From NCBI GenBank assembly GCA_934754775.1, contig CAKVIM010000006.1:40695-104694 (forward strand): a stretch of 64,000 nt of DNA, given 5' to 3'. Within the stretch, counting starts at the first letter, position 1. The number at the start of each line of letters is the position of its first letter. A model generated the notes under the pieces. The model was not told the origin of the DNA, did no database searches, and worked only from the letters and a program-made list of their open reading frames with translations. The position numbers were made by a program, and so were the translations under genes. Positions 35,992 through 44,928 of the stretch are shown in pieces. This DNA is from an uncultured Candidatus Melainabacteria bacterium (GTDB lineage Bacteria; Cyanobacteriota; Vampirovibrionia; Gastranaerophilales; Gastranaerophilaceae).

Positions 35992-37272
35992 ATGTTAAAA
36001 AAAGTATCACGCATCAATCCTCTAAAAGGTTCTATCACAATACCTTCTGATAAATCGATTTCCCATAGAGCCGTAATGTTCTCCTCGATTGCACAAGGAG
36101 AATGCATTATACGCAATTTCTCAAGTGGTGCAGATTGTCACTCAACTTTAAATCTATTCAAAAATCTCGGAGTTAATATTGAGTTTTTGGACGAAAAAAC
36201 GCTTAAAATAAATTCAAGCGGGGTTTTGCACCCATCTTTGGACTCCGTTTATGATTGCGGAAATTCAGGCACAACAATGCGTTTGGTTTCAGGAATACTC
36301 GCAGGACAAAGTTTCAATTCTATGCTTGTCGGTGATTTGAGCCTGTCAAAACGTCCGATGAAGCGAATAATAGAGCCTTTGACTCTTATGGGAGCAAATA
36401 TAACCTCAGAAAATGGCCACGCCCCGCTAAAAATTGTCGGAGAAAAGCTTCACGGAATAGTTTACCCCTCAAAACTTGCAAGTGCACAGGTTAAATCTTG
36501 CATACTGCTTGCGGGACTGAATGCCGAAGGGAAAACCACGGTTTCAGAGCCATATACTTCAAGAAACCACACAGAAAATTTATTCAAGTATTTAGATGCA
36601 AACATTCATATAGACGGCACAAGTGTTACAGTTGAGCCGTCAAAATTAATCGCAAAAAACATTGATATAGTTGGTGATATCTCGTCAGCTGCCTTTTTCA
36701 TCGTTGCAGGGTTGATTGTGCCTAATTCTGATTTCACAATCAAGAATGTAGGCTTAAACCACACTCGCTCAGGAATTATTGATATAGCAAAACGTATGGG
36801 CGGGAATATAGAAATTCTAAACAAGACAACAGTTTCAGGAGAAGAAGTCGGAGATATTCGGGTAAAATACACAGAAAATCTTAAATCAACGGTAATCGAA
36901 GGTGAAGATATTCCAAGGCTAATCGACGAATTGCCTGTTATTGCAGTTTTAGCGTCACAAGTTGATGGCGAAACGATTGTTAGAAATGCAGAAGATTTGA
37001 GAAATAAAGAATCTGACAGAATTAAATGTCTGGTAGAAGAGCTCTCCAAAATCGGGATTAAAATTGAAGAACGTCAAGACGGGTTCATTATAAGTGGAAG
37101 AGAGTCGATTGAAGGCGGAGCAGAACTTGAAAGCTACCACGACCATAGGCTTGCAATGAGCTACTATATTGCAGGACTTATCGCAAAAAATGAAATCGCA
37201 ATCAACGGATTTGAATGGACAAAAATATCTTTTCCTGAGTTTGAAGAATTAATAGAAAAGTTAAAAACCTAA
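35992..37272 (+). CDS. aroA: 3-phosphoshikimate 1-carboxyvinyltransferase (EPSP synthase)
   Basis: Sixth step of the shikimate pathway: transfers the enolpyruvyl group of PEP to shikimate 3-phosphate. The 426 residues carry the N-terminal PSDKSISHRAVMF (Lys and Ser of the S3P site), YDCGNSGTTMRLVSGIL (~80-95), LSKRPMKR (~119), DELPVIAVLAS (catalytic Asp ~305) and ESDRIKCLVEEL. The sequence is the usual class for Cyanobacteria and Firmicutes. It is probably co-transcribed with kdsA. Confidence 0.96.
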   Translation: MLKKVSRINPLKGSITIPSDKSISHRAVMFSSIAQGECIIRNFSSGADCHSTLNLFKNLGVNIEFLDEKTLKINSSGVLHPSLDSVYDCGNSGTTMRLVSGILAGQSFNSMLVGDLSLSKRPMKRIIEPLTLMGANITSENGHAPLKIVGEKLHGIVYPSKLASAQVKSCILLAGLNAEGKTTVSEPYTSRNHTENLFKYLDANIHIDGTSVTVEPSKLIAKNIDIVGDISSAAFFIVAGLIVPNSDFTIKNVGLNHTRSGIIDIAKRMGGNIEILNKTTVSGEEVGDIRVKYTENLKSTVIEGEDIPRLIDELPVIAVLASQVDGETIVRNAEDLRNKESDRIKCLVEELSKIGIKIEERQDGFIISGRESIEGGAELESYHDHRLAMSYYIAGLIAKNEIAINGFEWTKISFPEFEELIEKLKT

Positions 37273-37280
37273 AGCTCATT

Positions 37281-37309
37281 TTGTAAAAATTGCAAAACAA
37301 TGCTATAAT
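37281..37309 (+). promoter_or_regulatory. promoter of the toxin-antitoxin operon
   Basis: TTGTAA (37281-37286), 17-base spacer, TATAAT (37304-37309), 23 bases upstream of the antitoxin ATG. Confidence 0.65.
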
Positions 37310-37332
37310 TGGAATATAAATAGGTGATTTTT

Positions 37333-37575
37333 ATGGATATATCATTAAACGGCTACGAAAATTTTATAAAAGAGCAAATGTCTACAGGCTTATACAGCTC
37401 TGTAAATGACATTGTAAAAGAAGCCATGTCACTTTTGATGTTAAAAAAGTCCATACCCCAAGAACGCATTAATGCATTTAACACAGAAATACAAAAGGGT
37501 GAAGATGATATATTAGCAGGTCGTTACAGCAGCGGTGATACATTTTTTAATGAATTAATTACAAAGTATGAATAA
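37333..37575 (+). CDS. ParD-like antitoxin
   Basis: An 80-aa antitoxin of the ParD/CopG ribbon-helix-helix type. The N-terminal strand and helices read MDISLNGYENFIKEQMSTGL, then YSSVNDIVKEAMSLLMLKK, the dimeric DNA-binding part; the C-terminal third (ERINAFNTEIQKGEDDILAG, FNELITKYE) is the usual toxin-binding tail. The ATG at 37333 is preceded by AGGTG with good spacing; a GTG at 37324 is less likely. Its last 8 bases overlap the toxin gene, the usual translational coupling; it probably represses the promoter at 37281. Confidence 0.85.
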   Translation: MDISLNGYENFIKEQMSTGLYSSVNDIVKEAMSLLMLKKSIPQERINAFNTEIQKGEDDILAGRYSSGDTFFNELITKYE

Positions 37576-37861
37576 ATTAAATATTACCGAACAAGCTAAA
37601 GCTGATATTAATTTGATAGTGGAATATATTGCAAAAGACAACAAGAGTGCAGCTCAAGCAATGGCTTTGTATCTTTACAAAATATGCAAAGATATTGCTT
37701 TGTTTCCTGAAATTGGGACAAGCAGACCCGATTTTACTTACAAGAATTATCGGTTCTACACAATCAAAAAACGCTACATCATAGCTTATCGTGTTATAAA
37801 TGATGAAATTTTTATCTCAAGAGTTTTAACAACCTATCAAGACATTTGCGATTTACTCTAG
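37568..37861 (+). CDS. ParE-like toxin (RelE/ParE superfamily)
   Basis: A 97-aa protein with the fold signature of ParE: N-terminal helices NITEQAKADINLIVEYIAKD and then AAQAMALYLYKICKDIALFP, followed by the conserved EIGTSRPDF and the beta-sheet YRFYTIKKRYIIAYRVINDE and IFISRVLTTYQDI. ParE toxins poison DNA gyrase, RelE relatives cleave mRNA; the family alone does not decide which. Coupled to the ParD-like antitoxin by an 8-base overlap. It also overlaps the stop codon of the convergent ABC permease by 4 bases. Confidence 0.87.
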   Translation: MNKLNITEQAKADINLIVEYIAKDNKSAAQAMALYLYKICKDIALFPEIGTSRPDFTYKNYRFYTIKKRYIIAYRVINDEIFISRVLTTYQDICDLL

Positions 37862-38688
37862 TCCTTTGCAAACTTTTTCTGCAGAAGTGCCAAAACAAAT
37901 ATTACTGCAAACAAAATATAAGCAAGGGCACAGGATTTGCCGATATCAAAATATTCAAACGCATATTTGTAAATTGAGTAAACAATCACGTTTGTAGAAT
38001 CATTCGGTCCGCCCTGTGTCATTACATAAATCAAATCAAATACCTGAAATGATGAAATAGCCGTAACGGTTGTAACAAAATAAATTGTCGGCTTCAAAAG
38101 CGGAATTGTTATATTAAAAAATGTTTGGCGAGAATTTGCACCATCAATTTTTGCTGCCTCATAAACTCCGTTCCCAATAGTCGAAAACCCCGTCAAAAAG
38201 AGAACAACGTTATATCCGACAAGTTTCCAAACCGATACAAAAATTAAAACAGGCATAGCAAGATGCGTGCTAAACAACCAAGTATAATGAGTTTTTAAAA
38301 GAGTATTAACCAAGCCGATATTCGGATCAAAAATCCACGCCCAAACTATCGCAACTACAACCGCCGGAGTTATAAACGGCAAAAAGTAAATAGTCTTAAA
38401 TACCTCACTTCCACGGATTTTGGTATTAATAATAGCTGCAATTACAAGCGGAATTATTACAGCAAAAACAGTTGTAGAAAGAGCATACACAATCGTATTT
38501 ACGAGAATCTGAAGGAATTCAGGCTCCGTCAAAACAGATTTATAGTTCGCAAGTCCGACAAAACTTACCTCATTTAGCAAATCCCACTCTGTAAAACTTA
38601 GTCCAAAGGAGCAAAATATAGGAATTATGATAAACAAAAATGTTCCGACAAGTGCCGGCAAAACAAATAATAAACCCTTCTTTTCCAT
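37858..38688 (-). CDS. sugar ABC transporter permease (MalF/UgpA type), orphan
   Basis: A six-helix ABC transporter membrane subunit of 276 residues, of the carbohydrate-uptake type I family. The EAA loop that docks on the ATPase is visible (YEAAKIDGANSRQTFFNITI, ~residue 180), as are LLFVLPALVGTFLFIIIPIF at the N-terminus and GLANYKSVL. In the family it works with a second permease (MalG type), a periplasmic binding protein and an ATPase, none of which is in the window; its neighbours are a toxin-antitoxin pair and a phosphomannomutase. The substrate is unknown, with sugars or glycerol phosphate most likely. Confidence 0.9.
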   Translation of the reverse strand: MEKKGLLFVLPALVGTFLFIIIPIFCSFGLSFTEWDLLNEVSFVGLANYKSVLTEPEFLQILVNTIVYALSTTVFAVIIPLVIAAIINTKIRGSEVFKTIYFLPFITPAVVVAIVWAWIFDPNIGLVNTLLKTHYTWLFSTHLAMPVLIFVSVWKLVGYNVVLFLTGFSTIGNGVYEAAKIDGANSRQTFFNITIPLLKPTIYFVTTVTAISSFQVFDLIYVMTQGGPNDSTNVIVYSIYKYAFEYFDIGKSCALAYILFAVIFVLALLQKKFAKD

Positions 38689-38773
38689 AAGTTGATTATA
38701 AGTAAAGAATAATAGTCGTGCAAGTTTATTAACAAATATGTTTATGCTAATATTTAAGCATTAGGAGGAGAAA

Positions 38774-40246
38774 ATGTTAAAAGAATCAGCTTTTGGGAAA
38801 AATGATATCCGTGGAATTTACGGCGACGATATAACAGAAGAACTTTTCTACTACACAGGAAGAGGCTTCGTTCAATTTTTGGTAAATGAAACAAAAAAAC
38901 AAACATCAGAAATTTGGATTAGTGTATGCAGAGATGCCAGACTTCACTCTCCATCACTTTCAAAAGCTTTAATAGAAGGTGTTCGCTCTTGTGGAGCAAA
39001 TGTTGTTGACATGGGCTTAGCACCAACTCCTCTCGGTTATTATTCAGAAGTAGTCGGGCTTCCGCCATATATAACAAAGTACATGCCGGTTACCGGTGCA
39101 ATGATTATCACTGCAAGTCACAACCCTAGCCAATACAACGGCATGAAAATGACTTACGCTAAGCAGTCACTAAACGAAGAACAAATCAAAACAGTGAAAG
39201 AACTCACACTGGAAGAATACAAGCTTAGCATCCCTCCTGTTCCGTTCGGAATCTTGAACGAATACGATTTAATTCCTGACTACATCGAAGAAATGACAAA
39301 ACGCTTCGGCAGAGTAGGCGAAGGAATAAAAGTTGTAGTTGACAGTGCAAACGCAACCGGCGGTGTTGTTGCTCCAAAGCTTTATCGAGCATTAGGTTGT
39401 GAAGTTGTAGAACTTTACTCAATGCCTGACGGAAGATTTCCGCACCACCACCCAAACCCAAGTGATGAAAAGACTCTTAACGACATCAAAAAAGCAGTAG
39501 TTGCTAACAAAGCCGACATAGGTATTGCATTTGACGGTGACAGCGACAGAATCGGTGTTATTGATTCAGAAGGGAACTCAATGACTGGCGACAAGTTACT
39601 TCTAATCTATGCTCAAGAAGTTATCAAAGAATACAACGAAAAAGGCATCAAACCGATAATCGTATCCGAAGTTAAGTGTTCTCAAGCATTATATGATACA
39701 ATCAACGAAACCGGTGGTGTTGCAGTTATGTGCAAAACCGGTCACGGATACATTAAATCAAAAATGAGAGAAACCGGTGCGGTACTTGCCGGTGAAATGA
39801 GCGGACACACCTTCTTTAAAGATAAATACTACGGATTTGATGACGCAATCTATGCAGGCTGCAGAATTATCGAAATCGTTGCTAAGAAAAAGAAGGAAAA
39901 TCCTAACTTCAAAATCAGCGATTTGTTAGCACCATTCAAAGCACTATACTGTTCTTCAGAAGTTCGTCTTCCTTGTCCAAACTCTCTCAAGGCAGCAACT
40001 TTAGAAGCATTCAAGAAAGTTATCGCAACTGAACCAAATTTCTTCGGCACAGAAATTAAAGACATCATCACTCTTGATGGCATGAGAATTGTTTTCAACA
40101 AAGGATTTGCTCTAATCAGACAAAGCAACACAGAACCTGTATTCACGCTCAGATTTGAAGCTGATTGCAAAGAAAACGCTCAAAAATACGAAGATGCGAT
40201 GGTTAACAGACTTCTTGAAATAATCAAAGAATTGTCTAAAAAGTAA
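38774..40246 (+). CDS. phosphomannomutase / phosphoglucomutase
   Basis: An alpha-D-phosphohexomutase of 490 residues that interconverts hexose 1- and 6-phosphates, feeding nucleotide-sugar and envelope glycan synthesis. The four family motifs are present: FGKNDIRGIYG at the N-terminus, catalytic phosphoserine loop ITASHNPSQYNGMK (~residue 115), Mg2+ loop DGDSDRIGVID (~255), sugar-specificity loop GEMSGHTF (~337) and phosphate-binding RQSNTEP (~450). GEMSGH is typical of PMM/PGM enzymes. AGGAGGAG is a strong ribosome binding site. Its stop overlaps that of the convergent histidine kinase by 11 bases. Confidence 0.94.
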   Translation: MLKESAFGKNDIRGIYGDDITEELFYYTGRGFVQFLVNETKKQTSEIWISVCRDARLHSPSLSKALIEGVRSCGANVVDMGLAPTPLGYYSEVVGLPPYITKYMPVTGAMIITASHNPSQYNGMKMTYAKQSLNEEQIKTVKELTLEEYKLSIPPVPFGILNEYDLIPDYIEEMTKRFGRVGEGIKVVVDSANATGGVVAPKLYRALGCEVVELYSMPDGRFPHHHPNPSDEKTLNDIKKAVVANKADIGIAFDGDSDRIGVIDSEGNSMTGDKLLLIYAQEVIKEYNEKGIKPIIVSEVKCSQALYDTINETGGVAVMCKTGHGYIKSKMRETGAVLAGEMSGHTFFKDKYYGFDDAIYAGCRIIEIVAKKKKENPNFKISDLLAPFKALYCSSEVRLPCPNSLKAATLEAFKKVIATEPNFFGTEIKDIITLDGMRIVFNKGFALIRQSNTEPVFTLRFEADCKENAQKYEDAMVNRLLEIIKELSKK

Positions 40247-41357
40247 CTGTTCGAGGCGTATCCATATCACTCGGATTTGAAGGAATCTCAAAGCCAAAGA
40301 CATTTTTCTCGTCTTTATGACTTTCCACAAAGATTTTGCCGTTGTGTGCTTCAACAATTTTTTGCGAAGTATACAGCCCAAGTCCTATGCCTAATTCATT
40401 ATGAGGTTCAGCGAACGAAACATATTGATCAAAAATAAGTTTTTGTTTTTCCGGCGGAATATAAGGACTTCTGTTTTCAAACTTAAACCCGACATTCTCA
40501 CCACTATAATACGAAATAACATTTAGTTCCGTGTTTTTGTAAGCATACTTAATGCCGTTTGATAGGAGGTTCATTATTACTCGCTTAATCTGAACCTTAT
40601 CTCCATAAACGACCATTTCATCAATGTCATCATCAAAACGAACCGCAACCTCTTTATCTTTTGCATAGTAAAGCATCTCGCCAATACATTCTTTTACCAA
40701 ATCCGTTAGTGAGATTTGCTCATAATTTAAGGTTACAACTCCATGCTCATATCTGTATGTAGCAAGCAAAGATGCAAGCATTGCGTTCATATATTTGCAA
40801 GAATCAAGCACCATCTCCAAAATTTCACGCTGAGCGTCAGGAATTTCTCCAAACTGACCTTTAAGTAAAAGCTCAATAGCTCTAATCTGAGCCAAAGTCG
40901 GATTCTTTAAATCATGTCCCACAGATGCAACAAAAGTCGAACGTTGTTCCTCAAGCATTCTAGCGTCATCGTTATTATCAACCATAACAACAAGACCTAC
41001 AACCTTAGCTTTCTCATCGTGCACCGGAACTTTATAAACCGTGTACCAATGAACAATACCGTTAACATCATACACAACACGCTCTTTAACAATCTTATTG
41101 TCGTTTTCGAGAACATATTTATCTTCCTTCATATTCTCAGATTGAACAGCCTTGATATCAAATTTTATATTACGAATACCATCATAGCCATTGTTCATAA
41201 ACTCGCTAGCATGTTTTGTTCCGGCAACATAATTTCCTTTTGAATCCTTTATATAAATAATCTTTGGAATATTTTCCAAAAATGCCGCCAATTGTTCGTG
41301 TTCAGAAAATGATTGCTCGTCAGAATTAATTAGACCACTAAAATTAAATGATTCCAT
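40236..41357 (-). CDS. orphan PAS-domain sensor histidine kinase
   Basis: A 373-aa cytoplasmic kinase: an N-terminal PAS domain (~residues 20-128, AAFLENIPKIIYIKDSKGNY), a HisKA dimerisation helix with phospho-acceptor His148 (SVGHDLKNPTLAQIRAIE) and a HATPase domain with N box LLSNGIKYAYKN (~285) and G boxes LGIGLGLYTSQKIVEAHNGK (~340). There is no transmembrane segment, so it senses a cytoplasmic signal, perhaps redox or a ligand in the PAS pocket. No response regulator is encoded next to it. GAGG precedes the ATG. Confidence 0.92.
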   Translation of the reverse strand: MESFNFSGLINSDEQSFSEHEQLAAFLENIPKIIYIKDSKGNYVAGTKHASEFMNNGYDGIRNIKFDIKAVQSENMKEDKYVLENDNKIVKERVVYDVNGIVHWYTVYKVPVHDEKAKVVGLVVMVDNNDDARMLEEQRSTFVASVGHDLKNPTLAQIRAIELLLKGQFGEIPDAQREILEMVLDSCKYMNAMLASLLATYRYEHGVVTLNYEQISLTDLVKECIGEMLYYAKDKEVAVRFDDDIDEMVVYGDKVQIKRVIMNLLSNGIKYAYKNTELNVISYYSGENVGFKFENRSPYIPPEKQKLIFDQYVSFAEPHNELGIGLGLYTSQKIVEAHNGKIFVESHKDEKNVFGFEIPSNPSDMDTPRTVTF

Positions 41358-41431
41358 AAAACCTCTGTCGGTTGTTACTTAGTAATCTTATTCTACATCA
41401 AAATTTTTGAATGTTACACTAACCAAATAGC

Positions 41432-42160
41432 CTATTTATTATGAATATTCACATAAATTGGATTATATGTTAGAGTTGGCACGCCTGAGCAAAAATTATT
41501 GTATCCGTTTTCAAACTTAATCATATCGGACTTTGTCCAAGTTGTCGGCTCCAGTGCATTTACACCGGTAAGTTTAATATGTTTCAAAATATCCTTCGGG
41601 GTATTGAACGCCAAAATTCGACTTTCTTCCTCGATTTCATAAGCATAATCCTTAATCATTTCCTCAATCTCACGCTTAGAAAAATAAGGAAGAGTTTTAC
41701 CTAAAACGAAAAATATTTCACGATAATTCTCTGCTCCAAAAGTTGAAAACAAAAGCGTTCCGCCCTTATTAAGCTTCTGAACCAATTTATTAATAACATC
41801 CGACAAATCATCAAACCACTGAAAAACCGCATTTGAAATGATTAAATCATACTTCGCATCAGATTGTTCCAAAAGTTCCTCTATATCTCCTGATACAAAT
41901 TTTATCTCCGGACAAATATTTTTCACATATTCAGAACAACCTTCCACAATATCGTTCGCAACATATTTTTCAAACTTCAAATTTTCAGCTGCAAGTTCTG
42001 TCAGTAAGCCGGTTCCACAGCCAATTTCAAGGATATTATTGTACTCTTTTTCCTTAAGAAATGAAACCAGTTTTTCAGCCATTTGTTTTTGGATTCTGGC
42101 GTTATCGTTGTATGAGCCCAAATTCCTAGCAAAGCGTTTTTTTATCAAATCCTTGTTCAT
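41432..42160 (-). CDS. bioC: malonyl-ACP O-methyltransferase (biotin synthesis)
   Basis: BioC methylates malonyl-ACP so that fatty acid synthesis can elongate it to the pimeloyl precursor of biotin. The 242 residues have the N-terminal FARNLGSYNDNARIQKQMAE pattern and the SAM-binding ILEIGCGTGLLTELAAENL (~39-57), ISNAVFQWF (~111), all typical. It starts inside the last codon of bioG (ATGA overlap of 4 bases), so the two are translationally coupled. No other bio genes are in the window. Confidence 0.92.
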   Translation of the reverse strand: MNKDLIKKRFARNLGSYNDNARIQKQMAEKLVSFLKEKEYNNILEIGCGTGLLTELAAENLKFEKYVANDIVEGCSEYVKNICPEIKFVSGDIEELLEQSDAKYDLIISNAVFQWFDDLSDVINKLVQKLNKGGTLLFSTFGAENYREIFFVLGKTLPYFSKREIEEMIKDYAYEIEEESRILAFNTPKDILKHIKLTGVNALEPTTWTKSDMIKFENGYNNFCSGVPTLTYNPIYVNIHNK

Positions 42161-42753
42161 AAAAGTTCACTCCAGCTAGACATCTTGAAAAACGGACAGT
42201 GTCCACTCTCAAAATTCGGCTCAATTCCCCAGAACTTAACCTGATTGGCAGTCGGAATAATTTTATCTTCCGAGCTTAAGATAACCCTGTCATATTTAAA
42301 CGCTTCATTCGCTGAATATCCTTTTATTGCAGACAATTCAGACTTTTGATTTTCAAATTCACGCCCTACATTTGGCAAAGTTTCTCCTGCTTGAAACATA
42401 TTCTGCATAAATTTTGCAGGGTTAAGATGCTTGATTGTCAAATCATATATGCGAGTCGGAATTCCAAACTCATTATCAATCGGCTTGAGAGTACCATTCA
42501 CAGCCGTCTTAGAGATATAACCTTTATCAAAATTAGTCGCAATCATAACGCCCATAGACCAAGCTACGAGATATTTTTCTTTATAAGCCTCAATCTCGCC
42601 CCAGTCAAAATCAAGCTCATTGTAATCATAAATCATAACAATATCATAATTTTCAGGCTCAAGATGCGAAACAACGCTCTCATCCATTCCCCAACCGTTA
42701 AAAAAGACTATCAGTCTTTCATTACTCTTTTTATTAAGCCACTTATACCTCAT
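42157..42753 (-). CDS. bioG: pimeloyl-ACP methyl ester esterase
   Basis: BioG (DUF452) removes the methyl group added by BioC, releasing pimeloyl-ACP for biotin ring assembly; it replaces BioH. The 198-residue alpha/beta-hydrolase shows FFNGWGMDESVV at the oxyanion region, YDYNELDFDW and the nucleophile elbow VAWSMGVM (Ser ~73), and a late His in SGHCPFFK (~186). Its coupling to bioC (4-base overlap) supports the call. AGGT lies before the ATG. Confidence 0.92.
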   Translation of the reverse strand: MRYKWLNKKSNERLIVFFNGWGMDESVVSHLEPENYDIVMIYDYNELDFDWGEIEAYKEKYLVAWSMGVMIATNFDKGYISKTAVNGTLKPIDNEFGIPTRIYDLTIKHLNPAKFMQNMFQAGETLPNVGREFENQKSELSAIKGYSANEAFKYDRVILSSEDKIIPTANQVKFWGIEPNFESGHCPFFKMSSWSELL

Positions 42754-42983
42754 AAACCTATTTTAGCATGAAAACGCCAAGCTTATTTATCGAGAAAAAA
42801 TAGAAAAATTCTTGCCGTGTGCATCGTTATTAAGAATTAAATAGTTGTAAATCATTAAATTAATAAATTCTCTATCAAAACGTTCTACTCAACCTCAATC
42901 TTCAATCCCAGCAAAGAACAAAGTGCTTAAAACTTTTTATTGTTTGTGTTACAATCAAGTTGCTAAAAGAAGGAGATTTTGAA

Positions 42984-43928
42984 ATGGCACAAAGAATAGG
43001 CGTTGATGTTGGCGGTACTAATGTTAAAATCGCTCTCGTCAGTGACAAAGGTAAAATTATTTATTCTAATTCTATCCCAACTCGTGCAGAAATGGGTTAC
43101 GAATACACAATTAACAGCATGAAAGATGCTATAAGAGATTTACTTAAAGAAACAAAACTAAAAGCAACAGATATTGAAGCTATAGGTTTTGGTTTCCCTG
43201 GACAAATTGACTGCAAAAAAGGTATTGTAAGACTTGCTCCAAATATCCCTGGTTGGGTAAACGTTCCGATTGCAGAAATTATGGAAAAAGAATTCGGCAT
43301 CCCGACTCGTGTAGATAACGACGTTAGAACAGCTGCTCTGGGCGAATTAAATTACGGTGCAGGTGTTGGTTGCGAAAACCTAGTTTGTATCACAGTTGGT
43401 ACAGGTATCGGTTCAGGCCTTGTTATCAACGGCAAACTTGTTCGTGGTGCAAACAATGCAGCCGGCGAACTTGGACACATCAAACTAAACATGCAAGGCG
43501 GCCCACTTTGCGGATGTGGCGACAGAGGCTGTTTAGAAGCTTACGCTTCAGGCCCTAGCATCGTTGCTCTTGCAGAAGAATACATCAAAGGTGGCAAATC
43601 TACAAAATACAGAGAACTTGCTAACCCTGATATCACTCCATACATCGTGGCTGTTGCCGCTAAAGAAGGCGACCCTGTTGCAAAACAAATCTTCAGAATC
43701 ATGGGTGAATACATCGGTATGGGATTAACAAGTGTTGTTAACTTGCTTAACCCTGAAAAAATCATCATCGGTGGTGGCGTAGCTGACGCAGGCGACATTC
43801 TGCTTGATCCAATCAGAGAAACTATCGCTAAGCGTGCAATGACTATCCAAAAAGAAGTAGAAGTTGTTCCGGCTCAATTGGGTAACACAGCCGGTGTTAT
43901 CGGTGCAAGTTTATTGATTAAATCATAA
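42984..43928 (+). CDS. glk: ROK-family glucokinase
   Basis: Phosphorylates glucose (or a related hexose) to the 6-phosphate. The 314 residues show the ATP phosphate loop GVDVGGTNVKIALVSDKG, the sugar-binding DNDVRTAALGELNYGAG (~113), ELGHIKL, and the zinc-binding ROK motif CGCGDRGCLEAYASGP (~173). ROK repressors have an N-terminal helix-turn-helix, absent here, so it is a kinase. The start at 42984 is chosen over the longer frame because AGAAGGAG lies just upstream. A strong terminator follows. Confidence 0.94.
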   Translation: MAQRIGVDVGGTNVKIALVSDKGKIIYSNSIPTRAEMGYEYTINSMKDAIRDLLKETKLKATDIEAIGFGFPGQIDCKKGIVRLAPNIPGWVNVPIAEIMEKEFGIPTRVDNDVRTAALGELNYGAGVGCENLVCITVGTGIGSGLVINGKLVRGANNAAGELGHIKLNMQGGPLCGCGDRGCLEAYASGPSIVALAEEYIKGGKSTKYRELANPDITPYIVAVAAKEGDPVAKQIFRIMGEYIGMGLTSVVNLLNPEKIIIGGGVADAGDILLDPIRETIAKRAMTIQKEVEVVPAQLGNTAGVIGASLLIKS

Positions 43929-43937
43929 AAATAAATT

Positions 43938-43977
43938 AAAAAAGAGGCGGCTCGCTTTGCGAGCCGCCTCTTTTTTT
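43938..43977 (+). terminator. intrinsic terminator of glk
   Basis: AAAGAGGCGGCTCG / CGAGCCGCCTCTTT stem, CTTTG-type loop, then T-run; usable in both directions with the convergent SLT gene. Confidence 0.95.
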
Positions 43978-43999
43978 AATCTTTAAACTTTTTCAACTT

Positions 44000-44614
44000 C
44001 TACAGAATTTCCATCACAGGTTCTGAATGTTTAACCTCTGGAATTTCCTTCAAATTAGGTAATTCAATCGGCTTAGGACCTTGTTTAGCTTCCGTATGTC
44101 TTGCCGGCGGCTGAGCCTTTGCCTGCTTAACCCTCGCAATCGCAGGATCCGGATTTACCTTCTGTCTATTGTATTCCAGCATAATCTGGTTTACAAATCT
44201 TCTGGTCTCTCCATAAGGAGGAATTGAACCACCAAATTTCTTCACGTTTCCTGGGCCTGCGTTATAAGCTGCCAAAGCCAATTCTGTTGAGCCAAACATC
44301 TTATACATCATCTTGTAATAAGTTAGTCCGGCTTTAATGTTTTCACTTAAATAATAAGGGTTAAATCCCATTCTATTTGCTGTTGAAGGCAATAATTGGA
44401 ACACGCCTACAGCACCATATGGGCTTCTTAGTTCGTGTTTAAAACCTGATTCTTTTTTTGCAATACTTAAAGCTAACGCAGGGTCAACATTCATCTCGAT
44501 TGAATGCTTTACTATGGTTTCTTTAATTACGCTTTCCGGGGTAGGAGCAGCTTGAACCCTAACGCACAGCAAAGTTAGCAATGCAATAGTTGTTAAGACT
44601 GTTTTTCTAATCAT
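44000..44614 (-). CDS. lytic transglycosylase (SLT domain)
   Basis: A periplasmic murein-cleaving enzyme of 204 residues with a signal peptide (MIRKTVLTTIALLTLLCVRV, cleavage after QA-A). The Slt70-type catalytic domain has the Glu in AKKESGFKHELRS (~57), GAVGVFQLLPSTANRMG (~73-89) and ALAAYNAGPGNVKKFGG (~123). A Pro-rich C-terminal tail (AKAQPPARHTEAKQGPKPIE) follows. The start at 44614 has AGAGGAT upstream; the longer frame to 44710 runs into a structured leader region. It may be controlled by that leader. Confidence 0.9.
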   Translation of the reverse strand: MIRKTVLTTIALLTLLCVRVQAAPTPESVIKETIVKHSIEMNVDPALALSIAKKESGFKHELRSPYGAVGVFQLLPSTANRMGFNPYYLSENIKAGLTYYKMMYKMFGSTELALAAYNAGPGNVKKFGGSIPPYGETRRFVNQIMLEYNRQKVNPDPAIARVKQAKAQPPARHTEAKQGPKPIELPNLKEIPEVKHSEPVMEIL

Positions 44615-44702
44615 TGAAATCCTCTTATATATTTGTAAATTGGATTCTGTATTGCTACTATAAAAAATCCTTACTTCGGTTTCTCTATGTTCTCGTTTGA
44701 TT

Positions 44703-44840
44703 CCTAGCAAGGCGTCTTTCCTAAATTTTTTGCCCTTAACATTTCTGTTTCGGTGCCCTTGGTCTCATGCCGCAAAAAACTTGTTAGGCGACTATCCTTG
44801 TTATTCCCCGCACTCCGGCTTGGATAAATAACTATACAGA
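44703..44840 (-). promoter_or_regulatory. candidate structured 5' leader RNA of the SLT gene
   Basis: About 90-230 bases upstream of the transglycosylase start on the minus strand the G+C content rises and nested complementary segments appear: 44703-44711 with 44780-44788 (8 of 9 pairs) and 44726-44733 with 44772-44779 (8 pairs). A GCCGGAGTGCGGGGAATAAC block lies at the 5' side. The c-di-AMP (ydaO) riboswitch commonly controls such genes, but its conserved GGGGUGAAUC and CCGUCAGCUAACC boxes are absent, so I call no class. Confidence 0.4.
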
Positions 44841-44928
44841 ATGTATGTCAAACCCATTTTAAAACAAACATAAATAAATTTCAACCCTAATATTGTGTTT
44901 TGTACACTTAATAGCCCAAAACGGCTAT

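Noticed and set aside
41364..41389. TGTCGGTTG-N8-TAATCT on the + strand resembles the WYL/RecA-NDp pattern
   Set aside because: It has no palindromic partner half and points into the 3' end of the convergent bioC gene, with no + strand gene to control; likely chance.
44703..44840. c-di-AMP (ydaO), c-di-GMP (GEMM) or glutamine riboswitch
   Set aside because: The conserved boxes of each class are missing; only a generic structured leader is claimed.
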